Below, piece by piece: positions 26,970-35,590 of a stretch of DNA of 64,000 nt. This DNA comes from Chitinophagaceae bacterium (GTDB taxonomy: Bacteria; Bacteroidota; Bacteroidia; Chitinophagales; Chitinophagaceae). The notes under the pieces are model-generated. The model was not told where the DNA came from and did not search any database. It saw only the letters and a program-made list of their open reading frames with translations. Made by a program: the position numbers and the translations under genes. The stretch covers positions 711,501 to 775,500 of the forward strand of contig JADJLJ010000002.1 in NCBI GenBank assembly GCA_016710165.1. The letters are read 5' to 3'. Positions within the stretch are counted from its first letter, which is position 1. Each line of letters starts with the position of its first letter.

Positions 26970-27725
26970 ATGGCCGCCGTTAAAGAATTCTCAATCGAAG
27001 AAAAATTAAGCGCATTGGTTCTTTTACAAAAAATTGACTGTAAGCTGGACGAGATCCAGATCCTGAAAGGGGAACTTCCCATGGAAGTGAAAGACCTGGA
27101 AGATGAGATCGAAGGCCTGCACGCCAAGCAGACAAGGGTAGAAGAGGAGATAAACGGGATCCAGGAATTCATTGAACAGAAGAAGAACGGCATCAAGGAA
27201 GCAGAAGCCCTCATTAAGAAATACGAGAAGCAGAGTGAGAACGTAAAGAACAACCGTGAGTTTGAGGCCATCAACAAGGAAATTGAAATGCAGACGCTGG
27301 AAGTGAAGCTCTGCGAAAAACATATCAAGGACGCCACCGAGGAAATCGCTGAAAAAGCAAAGCAGCTGGAACTGGCTAAAAAGGCAGTGAGCAACAAAGA
27401 AGCGAACCTGTCTGGTAAAAAAGGCGAACTGGAGAAGATCATTGCCGAAACAGAAAAGGAAGAAAAGCATTATAACAAAGATGCAGACGCTGCCCGTAAA
27501 CACGCCGACGAACGCCTGCTGATGAGCTACGACCGTATCCGTAAGAACTACCGCAACGGCCTGGCCGTGGTAGCCGTGGAAAGGGATAGCTGCGGTGGAT
27601 GCTTCCACGCCATTCCTCCGCAAAAGCAGAGCGAAATAAAACTGCGCAAAAAGATCATGGTTTGTGAGAACTGCGGGCGTATCCTCGTTGATTCTGACCT
27701 GAATGATTCTGTGGTGGTGAAATAA
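26970..27725 (+). CDS. coiled-coil protein with C-terminal zinc ribbon (CT398/DUF164-like)
   Basis: A 251-residue protein with a long coiled coil (about residues 20-190, rich in E/K heptads) and a C4 zinc ribbon at the end: CGGCF and CENCGR supply the cysteine pairs. The linker NRNGLAVVAVERDSCGGC and the ribbon match the zf-RING_7/CT398 family, suggested to be a chaperone or nucleic-acid-binding protein; the function is not established. It is placed directly after the Nif3-like gene, as in many bacteria. Confidence 0.86.
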   Translation: MAAVKEFSIEEKLSALVLLQKIDCKLDEIQILKGELPMEVKDLEDEIEGLHAKQTRVEEEINGIQEFIEQKKNGIKEAEALIKKYEKQSENVKNNREFEAINKEIEMQTLEVKLCEKHIKDATEEIAEKAKQLELAKKAVSNKEANLSGKKGELEKIIAETEKEEKHYNKDADAARKHADERLLMSYDRIRKNYRNGLAVVAVERDSCGGCFHAIPPQKQSEIKLRKKIMVCENCGRILVDSDLNDSVVVK

Positions 27726-27731
27726 AAAGCC

Positions 27732-27809
27732 GATACGGGATACAGGATACAAGATACTGGATGCTCAACTCCCTTTAGGGATGAGGGCGATACAAGATAC
27801 GGGAGTCCA
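27732..27809. repeat. heptamer array (gatacNN type) containing a palindromic element
   Basis: Five phased units (gatacgg, gatacag, gatacaa, gatactg, gatgctc) run from 27732. A copy of the ccctttaggg element with tail atgagggc follows at 27770-27788, and three more units at 27789-27809. The array resumes after the element, as if the element had been inserted into it. Confidence 0.7.
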
Positions 27810-27878
27810 CGATTTGTGGGCTCTTTTATGGTCAGCGTCGTCTGACCACAAATCATGGTCTGGCGCCCCGTCTGACCA
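27806..27878. repeat. nested REP-like hairpins
   Basis: Two adjacent palindromes (27829-27848, tggtcag ... ctgacca; 27856-27878, tggtctggcg ... gtctgacca) share the stem word tggtc/gacca. A longer inverted pair (27807-27819 and 27846-27858, ccacgatttgtgg type) overlaps them. A T-rich stretch follows. It could act as a terminator for the zinc-ribbon gene or be a REP-type element. Confidence 0.55.
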
Positions 27879-27933
27879 TTTTATTTTTATACCCAAGCAT
27901 ACACAAACTTATTTCGCAATGTAAACAATGGCC

Positions 27934-27975
27934 CTTTGTGTTCACTGTGAAAAAAACTCAGTGCCTATGTGGTAA
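27934..27975. repeat. heptamer array (ctttgtg type) before recN
   Basis: Six 7-base units in phase (ctttgtg, ttcactg and others) complement the cacaaag-type words seen at 651-685 and 4422-4489. They lie 56 bases before the recN start. Together with the two preceding repeats they fill the 306-base gap between genes; nothing else was seen there. Confidence 0.5.
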
Positions 27976-28031
27976 AAATCCTCCAAAATGCTCTGCTAAA
28001 TTCACTAATTTGCTGCTTCTGCAAAAGAACC

Positions 28032-29690
28032 ATGCTACGCAAACTGCACATACAGAACTATGCCATCATCCACGAACTGGAAATTGAATTCTCCGGCAAA
28101 CTGAATATCATCACCGGTGAAACAGGAGCAGGTAAAAGTATCCTGGTGGGAGCGCTCAACCTGGTACTGGGCGAAAGGGCCGATACCACCGTATTGCAGG
28201 ACAAGGAAAAGAAGTGCTTTGTGGAAGCGGAGTTTGATGCTGAAGGTAAAGAAGCCATCCTTGATTTCTTAAAAGAGAATGACCTGGATACCGGGGAAGA
28301 ACTGGTGATACGCCGGGAAATAGCCCCGAATGGCAAATCCAGGGCATTTGTGAATGATACGCCTGTTAACCTGAACCAGTTGAGATCCCTCAGCCTGGTG
28401 CTGGTTGACCTGCACCAGCAGTTTGATACCCTTGAACTGAATTCGGTGGGTTTTCAGCAGGAGGTGCTGGATGCACTGGCAGGTAACAGTGAACTGCTGA
28501 AAGGATACAGGAAAGTCTTTCATTCCTTTCAACTGTCAAAGAAGGAACTGGAAGCCCTGCAGTCACAGCAAACTGCAGCCAACGCAGCACTGGATTATAA
28601 CCGGTTTTTGTTTGATGAGCTGGAGGAAGCTGGTTTTAAGGAAAATGAACTGGAGGAACTGGATGCCGAATTAAGGCTGCTGAACAATGCGGAAAATGTA
28701 AAATTGCAGTTGAGCGGCATCTGTTATGAACTGAAAGAAAGCGAACAACCGGTTGTTCAGCAGTTAAAGTCCCTGCAAAACAAACTGCATTCGCTGGATG
28801 AATACCATTCCGGTATTGCGGCGCTGGCCAAACGTCTGCAAAGCGCCCAACTGGAGTTGCAGGATATTGCCGATGAACTGGAACACATCAATAACAGTGT
28901 TCATTACAGCGCCGAACGGATCCAGTTTGTGAACGACCGCATATCGGTTGGCTATAAACTGCAGAAGAAGCATGGGGTAAACAGCACCAACGAATTGCTG
29001 CAGATCAGAACTGACCTGCAGCAGAAACTGGATTATATTCTAAACATCGGGGAAGCCATCGGGCAAAAGGAAAAAGAGACCAACGAATTGCTGAAACAGT
29101 CTGAACAACTGGCAATGACCATTTCAGCAAACCGGGAAAAAGCAACCAAACCGTTCATTGAAAATGTGAATGCACTGCTGGCAAAAGTGGGTATGCCCAA
29201 TGCAAGGTTTAAGGCGGAGGTTGGCCACCTGGACAGTCTTACTGAAAACGGGGCAGATAAGATCGGATTCCTGTTTGATGCAAATAAAAGCAACCGGTTT
29301 GAACCCCTGTATAAAGTAGCCAGCGGTGGTGAATTAAGCCGCCTGATGCTTTGTATAAAATCACTTGTTGCCCGTAAACTGCAACTGCCCACCCTGATAT
29401 TTGATGAAATTGATACCGGCATCAGCGGAGAAGCGGCCAGGCAGGTAGGTAATATCATGAAGGAACTAACTGTTTCCCACCAATTGATATCGATCACACA
29501 CCAGCCGCAGATAGCCGCAAGGGCCGATGCCCATTATTTTGTGTACAAGGCCATCCGCAATGACAAGATCGTTACATCCATCCGGCTGCTCAGCAATGAT
29601 GAACGCATCACCAGCATTGCCCAGATGCTGGGAGGAGAAAAACCTACGGCTGCCGCCTTGCAGAATGCGAGGGAGATGGTGGGAAATTGA
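28032..29690 (+). CDS. recN: DNA repair ATPase RecN
   Basis: A 552-residue SMC-like protein for double-strand-break repair. The N-terminus MLRKLHIQNYAIIHELEIEF leads into Walker A GETGAGKSILV (about residues 30-40). A central coiled coil occupies about 150-360. The C-terminal half has the signature ASGGELSRLMLCIKSL, Walker B TLIFDEIDTGISGEAARQVG and the His-switch region QLISITHQPQIAARAD. Length is normal. The start at 28032 matches the family; an in-frame GTG 63 bases earlier would add an atypical extension. Confidence 0.95.
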   Translation: MLRKLHIQNYAIIHELEIEFSGKLNIITGETGAGKSILVGALNLVLGERADTTVLQDKEKKCFVEAEFDAEGKEAILDFLKENDLDTGEELVIRREIAPNGKSRAFVNDTPVNLNQLRSLSLVLVDLHQQFDTLELNSVGFQQEVLDALAGNSELLKGYRKVFHSFQLSKKELEALQSQQTAANAALDYNRFLFDELEEAGFKENELEELDAELRLLNNAENVKLQLSGICYELKESEQPVVQQLKSLQNKLHSLDEYHSGIAALAKRLQSAQLELQDIADELEHINNSVHYSAERIQFVNDRISVGYKLQKKHGVNSTNELLQIRTDLQQKLDYILNIGEAIGQKEKETNELLKQSEQLAMTISANREKATKPFIENVNALLAKVGMPNARFKAEVGHLDSLTENGADKIGFLFDANKSNRFEPLYKVASGGELSRLMLCIKSLVARKLQLPTLIFDEIDTGISGEAARQVGNIMKELTVSHQLISITHQPQIAARADAHYFVYKAIRNDKIVTSIRLLSNDERITSIAQMLGGEKPTAAALQNAREMVGN

Positions 29691-29709
29691 TCATTGTAAA
29701 ATATCAGCA

Positions 29710-29919
29710 TTGTACAACCCGCGAGTCTTACTGCTTATTCTCACCGCAACCATCCTGGCTTATCTTACGCATGTTTTATTGAAAAGAATGATCGATCCGA
29801 AGCGTTCTGTGGCATTCTTCATCATGTATGTATTGGCTCACCTGGCATGCATTGTGGTATGGGTATTTATTTTCGGCCTGGTATTAAATCACTATAAAGA
29901 TTTTTTCTTTAAAAGATAA
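29710..29919 (+). CDS. small two-span membrane protein
   Basis: An open frame of about 70 residues just after recN encodes two hydrophobic stretches (VLLLILTATILAYLTHVLL and FFIMYVLAHLACIVVWVFIFGLV) separated by KRMIDPKRS and ending in a basic tail. No ATG precedes the first span; TTG at 29710 is the best start. The frame is also open upstream inside recN, so the exact N-terminus is uncertain. No family recognised. Confidence 0.6.
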   Translation: MYNPRVLLLILTATILAYLTHVLLKRMIDPKRSVAFFIMYVLAHLACIVVWVFIFGLVLNHYKDFFFKR

Positions 29920-29958
29920 GATTGTTATTTTTACCCCTAAATCACTAAACAGGCTACT

Positions 29959-30783
29959 ATGTCTCATAATCTGCTGAAAGGAAAAAAAGGAATCATATTC
30001 GGTGCGCTGGATGAACGGTCCATTGCCTGGCGAACGGCGCTGAAATGCCATGAAGAAGGGGCCGAACTGGTGCTTACCAATGCGCCGGTTGCCATGCGTA
30101 TGGGGGAGATCAATAAACTGGCCGAAGTGGTTAAAGCGCCCGTTATTCCCTGTGACGTAAGCAGCAATGAAGACGTAGCCAACCTGCTCACCAGATCCAT
30201 GGAGCATTTTGGCGGCGGCGTTGATTTTATCCTGCACTCCATCGGCATGAGCATAAATGTGCGCAAAGGAAAGCACTATACCGAGATCGATTATGGTTTC
30301 AATTCCAAGTCACTTGATATTTCAGCAGTAAGCCTGCACCGGGTACTTGCCACGGCTATGAAGATGGATGCGATCAATGAATGGGGCAGCGTGGTAGCGC
30401 TAACGTATATTGCTGCACAGCGTGTATTCCCGGATTATAATGAAATGGCGGATGCAAAGGCCTTGCTGGAAAGTATCACCCGGAGTTTTGGGTATCATTA
30501 CGGGGTTAAAAAACACGTTCGGGTAAATACCATCTCTCAATCGCCGGTACGTACCACGGCCGGGAGCGGGGTAAAAGGATTTGATGGTTTCATGGATTAT
30601 GCTGAGAAAATGAGTCCCTTGGGCAATGCCAGTTCAGACGAGTGTGCCAATTATTGCGTGATGATGTTCAGCGACCTGACCCGGAAAGTAACCATGCAGA
30701 ATCTCTTCCACGATGGTGGGTTCTCTTTTACCGGGGTTACCGAGGCCGTGATCGAGAAGATGGAAACCCCCTCCGCCCCCTAA
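29959..30783 (+). CDS. fabI: enoyl-[acyl-carrier-protein] reductase (NADH)
   Basis: The last step of each fatty-acid elongation cycle. A 274-residue short-chain-dehydrogenase fold with the FabI signatures: the GIIFGALDERSIAWRTA cofactor loop, ILHSIGMS, and catalytic Y150, Y160 and K167 with the same spacing as E. coli Y146, Y156 and K163. The family core ends near EKM. The final residues ETPSAP and the stop are supplied by a copy of the palindromic repeat (30767-30792), so the C-terminus appears to have been rewritten by the element. Confidence 0.95.
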   Translation: MSHNLLKGKKGIIFGALDERSIAWRTALKCHEEGAELVLTNAPVAMRMGEINKLAEVVKAPVIPCDVSSNEDVANLLTRSMEHFGGGVDFILHSIGMSINVRKGKHYTEIDYGFNSKSLDISAVSLHRVLATAMKMDAINEWGSVVALTYIAAQRVFPDYNEMADAKALLESITRSFGYHYGVKKHVRVNTISQSPVRTTAGSGVKGFDGFMDYAEKMSPLGNASSDECANYCVMMFSDLTRKVTMQNLFHDGGFSFTGVTEAVIEKMETPSAP

Positions 30784-30792
30784 AGGGGGGAA
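30767..30792 (-). repeat. palindromic element forming the end of fabI
   Basis: On the plus strand it reads ccccctccgccccctaaagg and on to ggggaac. It shares the continuation aacctggag with the copy at 2129-2156. Its TAA is the fabI stop codon. Confidence 0.8.
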
Positions 30793-30828
30793 CCTGGAGT
30801 TCAAGATCTTAAACAATTCACGAAAATA

Positions 30829-30871
30829 AAAAAGTGAGAGCCTTTCAAAAATTGAAAGGCTCTCACTTTTT
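30829..30871. terminator. strong bidirectional terminator between fabI and DUF2795 gene
   Basis: A perfect 15-bp stem (gtgagagcctttcaa) with a three-base loop, flanked by A5 and T5, gives a symmetric terminator for two convergent genes. Inverted copies of the palindromic element flank it on both sides. Confidence 0.93.
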
Positions 30872-30908
30872 AAACAATATCAGGCTATAAAATTTTCAGA
30901 CTCTAAGT

Positions 30909-30934
30909 TTCCCCCTTTAGGGGGCGGAGGGGGG
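30909..30934 (+). repeat. palindromic element at the 3' end of the DUF2795 gene
   Basis: A C5-TTTA-G5 palindrome with tail gcggaggggg ends five bases before the DUF2795 stop on the other strand. It is in inverted orientation relative to the copy at the end of fabI. Confidence 0.78.
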
Positions 30935-30938
30935 TGGG

Positions 30939-31160
30939 TCAATATTCATCTTCATTAAAGAAGAAGTCTTCCTGGCTCGGGTAATCGGGCCATATATCTT
31001 CCAGGCCTTCATACATCTCCCCCTCATCTTCCAGTTCCTGTAAATTCTCCACTACTTCAATCGGGGCGCCGCTACGGATCGAATAATCGATCAGTTCATC
31101 TTTTGTGGCAGGCCAGGGGGCATCTTCCAAATGAGAGGCTAATTCTAAGGTCCAAAACAT
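30939..31160 (-). CDS. DUF2795 small acidic protein
   Basis: A 73-residue acidic protein with MFWTLELASHLEDAPWPATKDELIDYSIRSGAPIEVVENL, the DUF2795 core (a winged-helix-like domain of unknown role). An extremely acidic C-terminal half (QELEDEGEMYEGLEDIWPDY) follows. I recall this form as widely conserved in Bacteroidota. No partner gene is evident. Confidence 0.82.
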   Translation of the reverse strand: MFWTLELASHLEDAPWPATKDELIDYSIRSGAPIEVVENLQELEDEGEMYEGLEDIWPDYPSQEDFFFNEDEY

Positions 31161-31322
31161 CTTCTAAAGGGTTTATTTTTTTGCAAATGTATAGGTTCGT
31201 ACGAAATAACCAAAAGTGTTTTTTAAACGGCTTTTTCCGGAATTTATTTTATCAGACATGCTATTTAGCCCGGGGCTTGTGCCGTGCAGCCAAAACTTGC
31301 AATTATTAGCTATTTTCGGGGT

Positions 31323-31973
31323 ATGTTAACCGCAACAGATATTCATAAACAATACGGTAACCTGGCAGTGCTCAAGGGTGTTGATATATCCATTAACAAG
31401 GGCGAGATCGTAAGCATTGTTGGTTCATCCGGCGCCGGAAAGAGCACCCTGCTGCATATCCTGGGCACTTTGGACAAAGCAGACAAGGGAAATATCGTTT
31501 TGAATGATCAGCACATTGAGACCCTTTCCGGGAAAAAGCTGGCTGCTTTCCGGAACAAGCATATCGGGTTCGTTTTCCAGTTTCATCATCTTTTACCGGA
31601 ATTTACCGCATTGGAGAATGTTTGTATCCCGGGCTGGGTTGCCGGTACTAAAAAGAAAGAAGTGGTAATAAAAGCAACGGAATTGTTGAAAACTTTAGGA
31701 CTTGGCGACAGGGTGGATAACAAACCCCAGCAACTTTCAGGCGGTGAACAGCAACGGGTAGCGGTAGCAAGAGCGCTGGTAAACGGGCCGGCCATTGTTA
31801 TGGCCGATGAGCCCACAGGGAACCTCGATAGTGCCAATGCCCGGGAACTTCACCAGTTGTTCATTGACCTGCGGAACCGTTTTGATCAGACATTCCTGAT
31901 TGTAACACATAATGAAGAGTTGGCAAAAATGAGTGACCGGGTATTGCACATGAAAGACGGGAGGATCATTTAA
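31323..31973 (+). CDS. ABC transporter ATP-binding protein (LolD/MacB type)
   Basis: A 216-residue ATPase with Walker A GSSGAGKS, Q-loop FVFQFHHLLPEFTALENV, signature LSGGEQQR, Walker B IVMADEPTGNLD and switch TH(N). The pattern is that of the LolD/FtsE/MacB branch, which powers lipoprotein release or efflux. No permease lies beside it. The ATG at 31323 gives the family N-terminus; its stop overlaps the convergent adenosyltransferase stop by eight bases. Confidence 0.88.
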   Translation: MLTATDIHKQYGNLAVLKGVDISINKGEIVSIVGSSGAGKSTLLHILGTLDKADKGNIVLNDQHIETLSGKKLAAFRNKHIGFVFQFHHLLPEFTALENVCIPGWVAGTKKKEVVIKATELLKTLGLGDRVDNKPQQLSGGEQQRVAVARALVNGPAIVMADEPTGNLDSANARELHQLFIDLRNRFDQTFLIVTHNEELAKMSDRVLHMKDGRII

Positions 31974-32529
31974 CCCTCGGTTTCCAGGGAATATCTTCTA
32001 CTCCCGATAAATGCCCGGCATACCTGGCCAATACAAAAAGATAATCGCTCAGGCGGTTCAGGTATTTTATCACAAGCGGCTCTACAAAAAGTTCATGCTC
32101 CTGCATATTTACACAAAGCCTTTCGGCACGGCGGCATACGCACCTGGTAACATGTGTTGTGGAAATGGCTGTATGTCCGCCCGGAAGAATAAAAGATCTC
32201 ATCGGGGTAAGTTCGTCATTCATCGTATCAATTTCCCTTTCCAGCAGTTCGATATCGGTTTCTTCCAGGTCGGGTATTTTCAATAAAGGTTCTTTGTCCG
32301 GATCACAGGCCAGGGAAGACCCAATGGTGAACAGGCGGTCCTGTATCTCTTTCAGGATATTCTTTGAATGTTCATGCGTAAGCTGGTCGGCAGTTAAGCC
32401 AATAAAGGAATTCAGCTCATCGATCGTGCCGTATGCTTCAATGCGGATATTGCTTTTGGCAACCTTGGTGCCTCCGATCAGACTGGTTTTTCCCAGGTCT
32501 CCGGTCTTGGTATATATTTTAATGGCCAT
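31966..32529 (-). CDS. cob(I)yrinic acid a,c-diamide adenosyltransferase (PduO type)
   Basis: A 187-residue PduO-type ATP:corrinoid adenosyltransferase that makes the adenosyl form of vitamin B12. Family motifs: IYTKTGDLGKTSLIGG near the N-terminus (ATP binding), GTIDELNSFIGL, and the helix THVTRCVCRRAERLCV with NRLSDYLFVLARY. The start is placed at MAIKIYTKTGD. No cobalamin riboswitch or cob genes are nearby. Confidence 0.92.
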   Translation of the reverse strand: MAIKIYTKTGDLGKTSLIGGTKVAKSNIRIEAYGTIDELNSFIGLTADQLTHEHSKNILKEIQDRLFTIGSSLACDPDKEPLLKIPDLEETDIELLEREIDTMNDELTPMRSFILPGGHTAISTTHVTRCVCRRAERLCVNMQEHELFVEPLVIKYLNRLSDYLFVLARYAGHLSGVEDIPWKPRVK

Positions 32530-32597
32530 GTTGTATCCTGCTTTTGGTATGTAAAGCAACAAAAATTACCGGGATTAGTTTAGTGCAAGGCAATTAA

Positions 32598-33311
32598 TCA
32601 GGCTGGAACGGCAGCCGACAGTGGATTTTCATTCACTTTGTCGCTTTCAATGACCCCGTCCCTCAGCCGGATGACCCGGTGGGCATAGTGCGAAATATCT
32701 TCTTCGTGTGTGACCAGGATGACGGTATTTCCATCTATATGGATCTTACTCAGTATCTCCATGATCTCGTAAGAGGTTTTTGAATCCAGGTTACCGGTTG
32801 GTTCATCTGCTAAAATAATAGAGGGGTTGTTTATCAATGCCCGGGCAATGGCAACCCGCTGGGCTTGTCCGCCACTCAGTTCGTTGGGCTTATGGTGGCT
32901 GCGGTCATCAAGTTTTACCTTTTTCAGAACTTCCATTGCCCTTTCCTGTCTTTCTTTTCTGCCTACACCACTGTAAACGAGCGGGAGTGCCACATTTTCT
33001 GCTGCTGTCAGCCGGGGCAATAAATTGAACTGCTGAAAAACGAAACCGATCTCCTTGTTGCGCACTTCGGCCAGGTCATTATCGGGCATGCGGCTTACGT
33101 CTTTCCCATTCAGAAGATATTTTCCGCCGGAGGGGCTGTCGAGGCAGCCCAGGATATTCATGAGCGTTGATTTCCCTGAACCGCTTGGTCCCATCAGGGC
33201 TACATACTCATTCTTGAAAATGTCCAGGGAAATACCTTTTAATACCTGAAGCTCGTGCTTGCCCAGGTAGTAACTCTTGCGGATATTCTCGAGATGAATG
33301 ATGCTTTGCAT
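32598..33311 (-). CDS. ABC transporter ATP-binding protein (MacB-like)
   Basis: A 237-residue ATPase: Walker A GPSGSGKST, FVFQQFNLLPRLTAAENV, LSGGQAQR, Walker B IILADEPTGNLD and H-switch VTHEEDI. It belongs to the MacB/LolD-like branch and is a second such ATPase within 1.3 kb. It has a short C-terminal extension (DKVNENPLSAAVPA). The permease is not adjacent. The start is preceded by an octamer array. Confidence 0.9.
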   Translation of the reverse strand: MQSIIHLENIRKSYYLGKHELQVLKGISLDIFKNEYVALMGPSGSGKSTLMNILGCLDSPSGGKYLLNGKDVSRMPDNDLAEVRNKEIGFVFQQFNLLPRLTAAENVALPLVYSGVGRKERQERAMEVLKKVKLDDRSHHKPNELSGGQAQRVAIARALINNPSIILADEPTGNLDSKTSYEIMEILSKIHIDGNTVILVTHEEDISHYAHRVIRLRDGVIESDKVNENPLSAAVPA

Positions 33312-33314
33312 GCT

Positions 33315-33354
33315 GTTAATTCGTTGATCTGTTAATTGGTTAATCCGTTAGTAG
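33315..33354. repeat. octamer array (gttaatNN type)
   Basis: Five 8-base units in phase (gttaattc, gttgatct, gttaattg, gttaatcc, gttagtag) fill the space between the gatC stop and the ABC start, so they occupy the ABC gene's 5' region. Confidence 0.65.
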
Positions 33355-33373
33355 ATACGTGTATACTGATTAA

Positions 33374-33664
33374 CTACTTTTTAATGACTTTGGGCACTTT
33401 AAAAAAATGTTCATCATGGACAGCGGCATTTTTTAAACCATCTTCCCTGGAAATACTTCCTTTTACTTCATCGGCCCGCAGGATGTTCAGGTTATCGCTC
33501 ATGTGCAACAAAGGCTCAACACCGGTGGTATCCAGTTCGTTCAGTTTGTCGACAAACCGGATCATTTTCTGCAGGTCATTCCGGATGGCAGCCTTCCCGG
33601 TGTCGTCAAATTTCAGCCGGGCCAGGTGAGCCAGTTTATCCACCAACGCGTCGTTTACTTCCAT
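33374..33664 (-). CDS. gatC: aspartyl/glutamyl-tRNA amidotransferase subunit C
   Basis: A 96-residue subunit of the GatCAB amidotransferase. The family pattern is complete: LVDKLAHLARLKF, MIRFVDKLNELDTTGVEPL and LRADEVKGSISREDGLKNA, ending FFKVPKVIKK. gatA and gatB are not in the window. The ABC gene downstream on the same strand is probably co-transcribed. Confidence 0.93.
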   Translation of the reverse strand: MEVNDALVDKLAHLARLKFDDTGKAAIRNDLQKMIRFVDKLNELDTTGVEPLLHMSDNLNILRADEVKGSISREDGLKNAAVHDEHFFKVPKVIKK

Positions 33665-33810
33665 AAAACAAATATAGGTCAGTTTTGGCTTTACTGGTTT
33701 TGCTTTTTATTTGAACGGCAGCTAATTTTTAGAGCGCCAATGACCATTCACTATCGACTTTCGTTATCTTCGCCATCCGACAGTGTAAGACGAAACTGTG
33801 GCAAAGTTTT

Positions 33811-34815
33811 ATGGAAAAGAAGAAAGAAATAGTAATGAGTGGGATCCGCCCCACCGGTTTTTTGCACCTGGGAAATTATTTCGGGGCTATCCGTAACTAT
33901 GTGAAAATGCAGGAGGAATTTGAATGTTATTTCATGGTTGCCGACCTGCATTCATTGACCACCCACCCGGATACGAAGGAACTGAGATCAAATGTTCACC
34001 GGGTATTGGCCGAAAATATCGCCTCCGGGCTCGACCCGGATAAAGTGGCATTGTATTGCCAGAGCCATGTACCTGAAACGGCGGAGCTTTATCTCTACCT
34101 GAATATGATGGCCTATAAAGGGGAACTGGAAAAAACAACCACCTTCAAAGATAAAGTGCGGCTGAACCCGCAAAATGTAAACGCCGGGTTACTGACCTAT
34201 CCCGTTTTAATGGCTTCAGACATCCTTCTGCATCGTGCCCGGTATGTACCGGTAGGTAAAGACCAGGAGCAGCACCTGGAAATGGCCCGTACATTCGCCA
34301 ACCGGTTCAATCACCGTTATGGCGAGGTTTTCCCGGAGCCACTGGCATTTAATTTTAACCAGGAACTGGTTAAAGTGCCAAGCCTTGACGGGGCAGGCAA
34401 AATGAGCAAAAGCGAAAACCAGATGGCGACCTTATACCTTGCGGATGATGATGAACTGATCCGGAAAAAAGTGATGAAGGCAAAGACCGACAGCGGTCCA
34501 ACAGAACCCGGTTCCCCCAAGCCCGATTATATCGAGAACATCTTTTTATTGATGAAACTAGTGAGCAGTGCAGATGTGATGCAAAAATTTGAAGCGGATT
34601 ATAACAACTGCAGTATCCGTTACGGGGATATGAAAAAGCAGCTTGCCGAAGATATGGTTGGCTTCATAGCTCCCATAAGAAACAAGGTAGATGCTATTCT
34701 GAATGATGAAAAGGGGCTTAAGCAGATCATGGAACAGGGTGCAGAAAAAGCCAACAAAAGCGCCCATGCCACGATGAAACTGGTGCGGGAAGCGATGGGG
34801 TTAAAGTATTATTGA
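33811..34815 (+). CDS. trpS: tryptophanyl-tRNA synthetase
   Basis: A class Ic aminoacyl-tRNA synthetase of 334 residues, normal length for bacterial TrpRS. The HIGH-type motif is RPTGFLHLGNYFGAI, the KMSKS loop GAGKMSKSENQ, and GKDQEQHLEMAR is the tryptophan/ATP pocket region. It is divergent from gatC. Confidence 0.96.
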   Translation: MEKKKEIVMSGIRPTGFLHLGNYFGAIRNYVKMQEEFECYFMVADLHSLTTHPDTKELRSNVHRVLAENIASGLDPDKVALYCQSHVPETAELYLYLNMMAYKGELEKTTTFKDKVRLNPQNVNAGLLTYPVLMASDILLHRARYVPVGKDQEQHLEMARTFANRFNHRYGEVFPEPLAFNFNQELVKVPSLDGAGKMSKSENQMATLYLADDDELIRKKVMKAKTDSGPTEPGSPKPDYIENIFLLMKLVSSADVMQKFEADYNNCSIRYGDMKKQLAEDMVGFIAPIRNKVDAILNDEKGLKQIMEQGAEKANKSAHATMKLVREAMGLKYY

Positions 34816-34929
34816 CCCCCGTTCTCCAGAGGGAATAAAAGGAGAAAATATATTTGTGATATTGCTAAGTTTGCATACTTTCAAACATTAATATCAGGTA
34901 AACGGGCAAGAATTTTATTAACTAAAGTT

Positions 34930-34948
34930 TCCCTTTAGGGGATAGGGC
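34930..34948 (+). repeat. palindromic element abutting a start codon
   Basis: tccctttaggggatagggc runs directly into the ATG at 34949. It is the same arrangement, with nearly the same junction, as the element before the cysteine desulfurase. Confidence 0.7.
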
Positions 34949-35584
34949 ATGGCAAAGACAAAAAAACCAAAGCATATTGCAGTGGCCGGGAATATTGGAG
35001 CCGGTAAGACGACCTTGACGGAAATGCTGAGCAAGCATTACAAGTGGATCCCCCAGTTTGAAGACGTGGATCATAACCCGTATCTGAATGATTTTTATGA
35101 AGACATGCCCCGCTGGAGTTTCAACCTGCAGATATTCTTCCTGAACAGCCGCCTTAATCAATTACTGGAAATTCACCGGGGTACTGAAACGGTGATCCAG
35201 GACAGGACCATTTATGAGGATGCGAATATTTTTGCTCCCAACCTGCATGATATGGGTTTGATGAGCAAACGGGATTTTGATAACTATTATAAGTTTTTCG
35301 AGACATTAAAAACAATGGTGCAGCCGCCGGACCTGCTGATCTACCTGAAAGCCTCCGTACCTACGCTGGTGGCACAAATACAAAAGCGGGGCAGGGAATA
35401 TGAAGAGAACATCCGGCTGGATTATTTAAAAAAGCTGAATGAGTTCTATAATAACTGGATCGATAATTACAAAGAAGGCCCTTTACTGATCGTTGATGCG
35501 GATAAGAATAAATTTGCAGAAAATGAGGAACACCTTGGGCAGGTGATCACCAATATAGATTCTACTTTATTTGGGTTGTTTTAA
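34949..35584 (+). CDS. deoxynucleoside kinase
   Basis: A 211-residue salvage kinase phosphorylating deoxyadenosine/deoxyguanosine or another deoxynucleoside. P-loop GNIGAGKTTL at about residues 14-23, substrate-site FEDVDHNPYL, the DRS-like motif VIQDRTIYEDANIF and lid residues KRGREYEENI all match the dNK/dGK family. Length is normal. Substrate choice cannot be decided from the motifs. Confidence 0.92.
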   Translation: MAKTKKPKHIAVAGNIGAGKTTLTEMLSKHYKWIPQFEDVDHNPYLNDFYEDMPRWSFNLQIFFLNSRLNQLLEIHRGTETVIQDRTIYEDANIFAPNLHDMGLMSKRDFDNYYKFFETLKTMVQPPDLLIYLKASVPTLVAQIQKRGREYEENIRLDYLKKLNEFYNNWIDNYKEGPLLIVDADKNKFAENEEHLGQVITNIDSTLFGLF

Positions 35585-35590
35585 GCGGTA

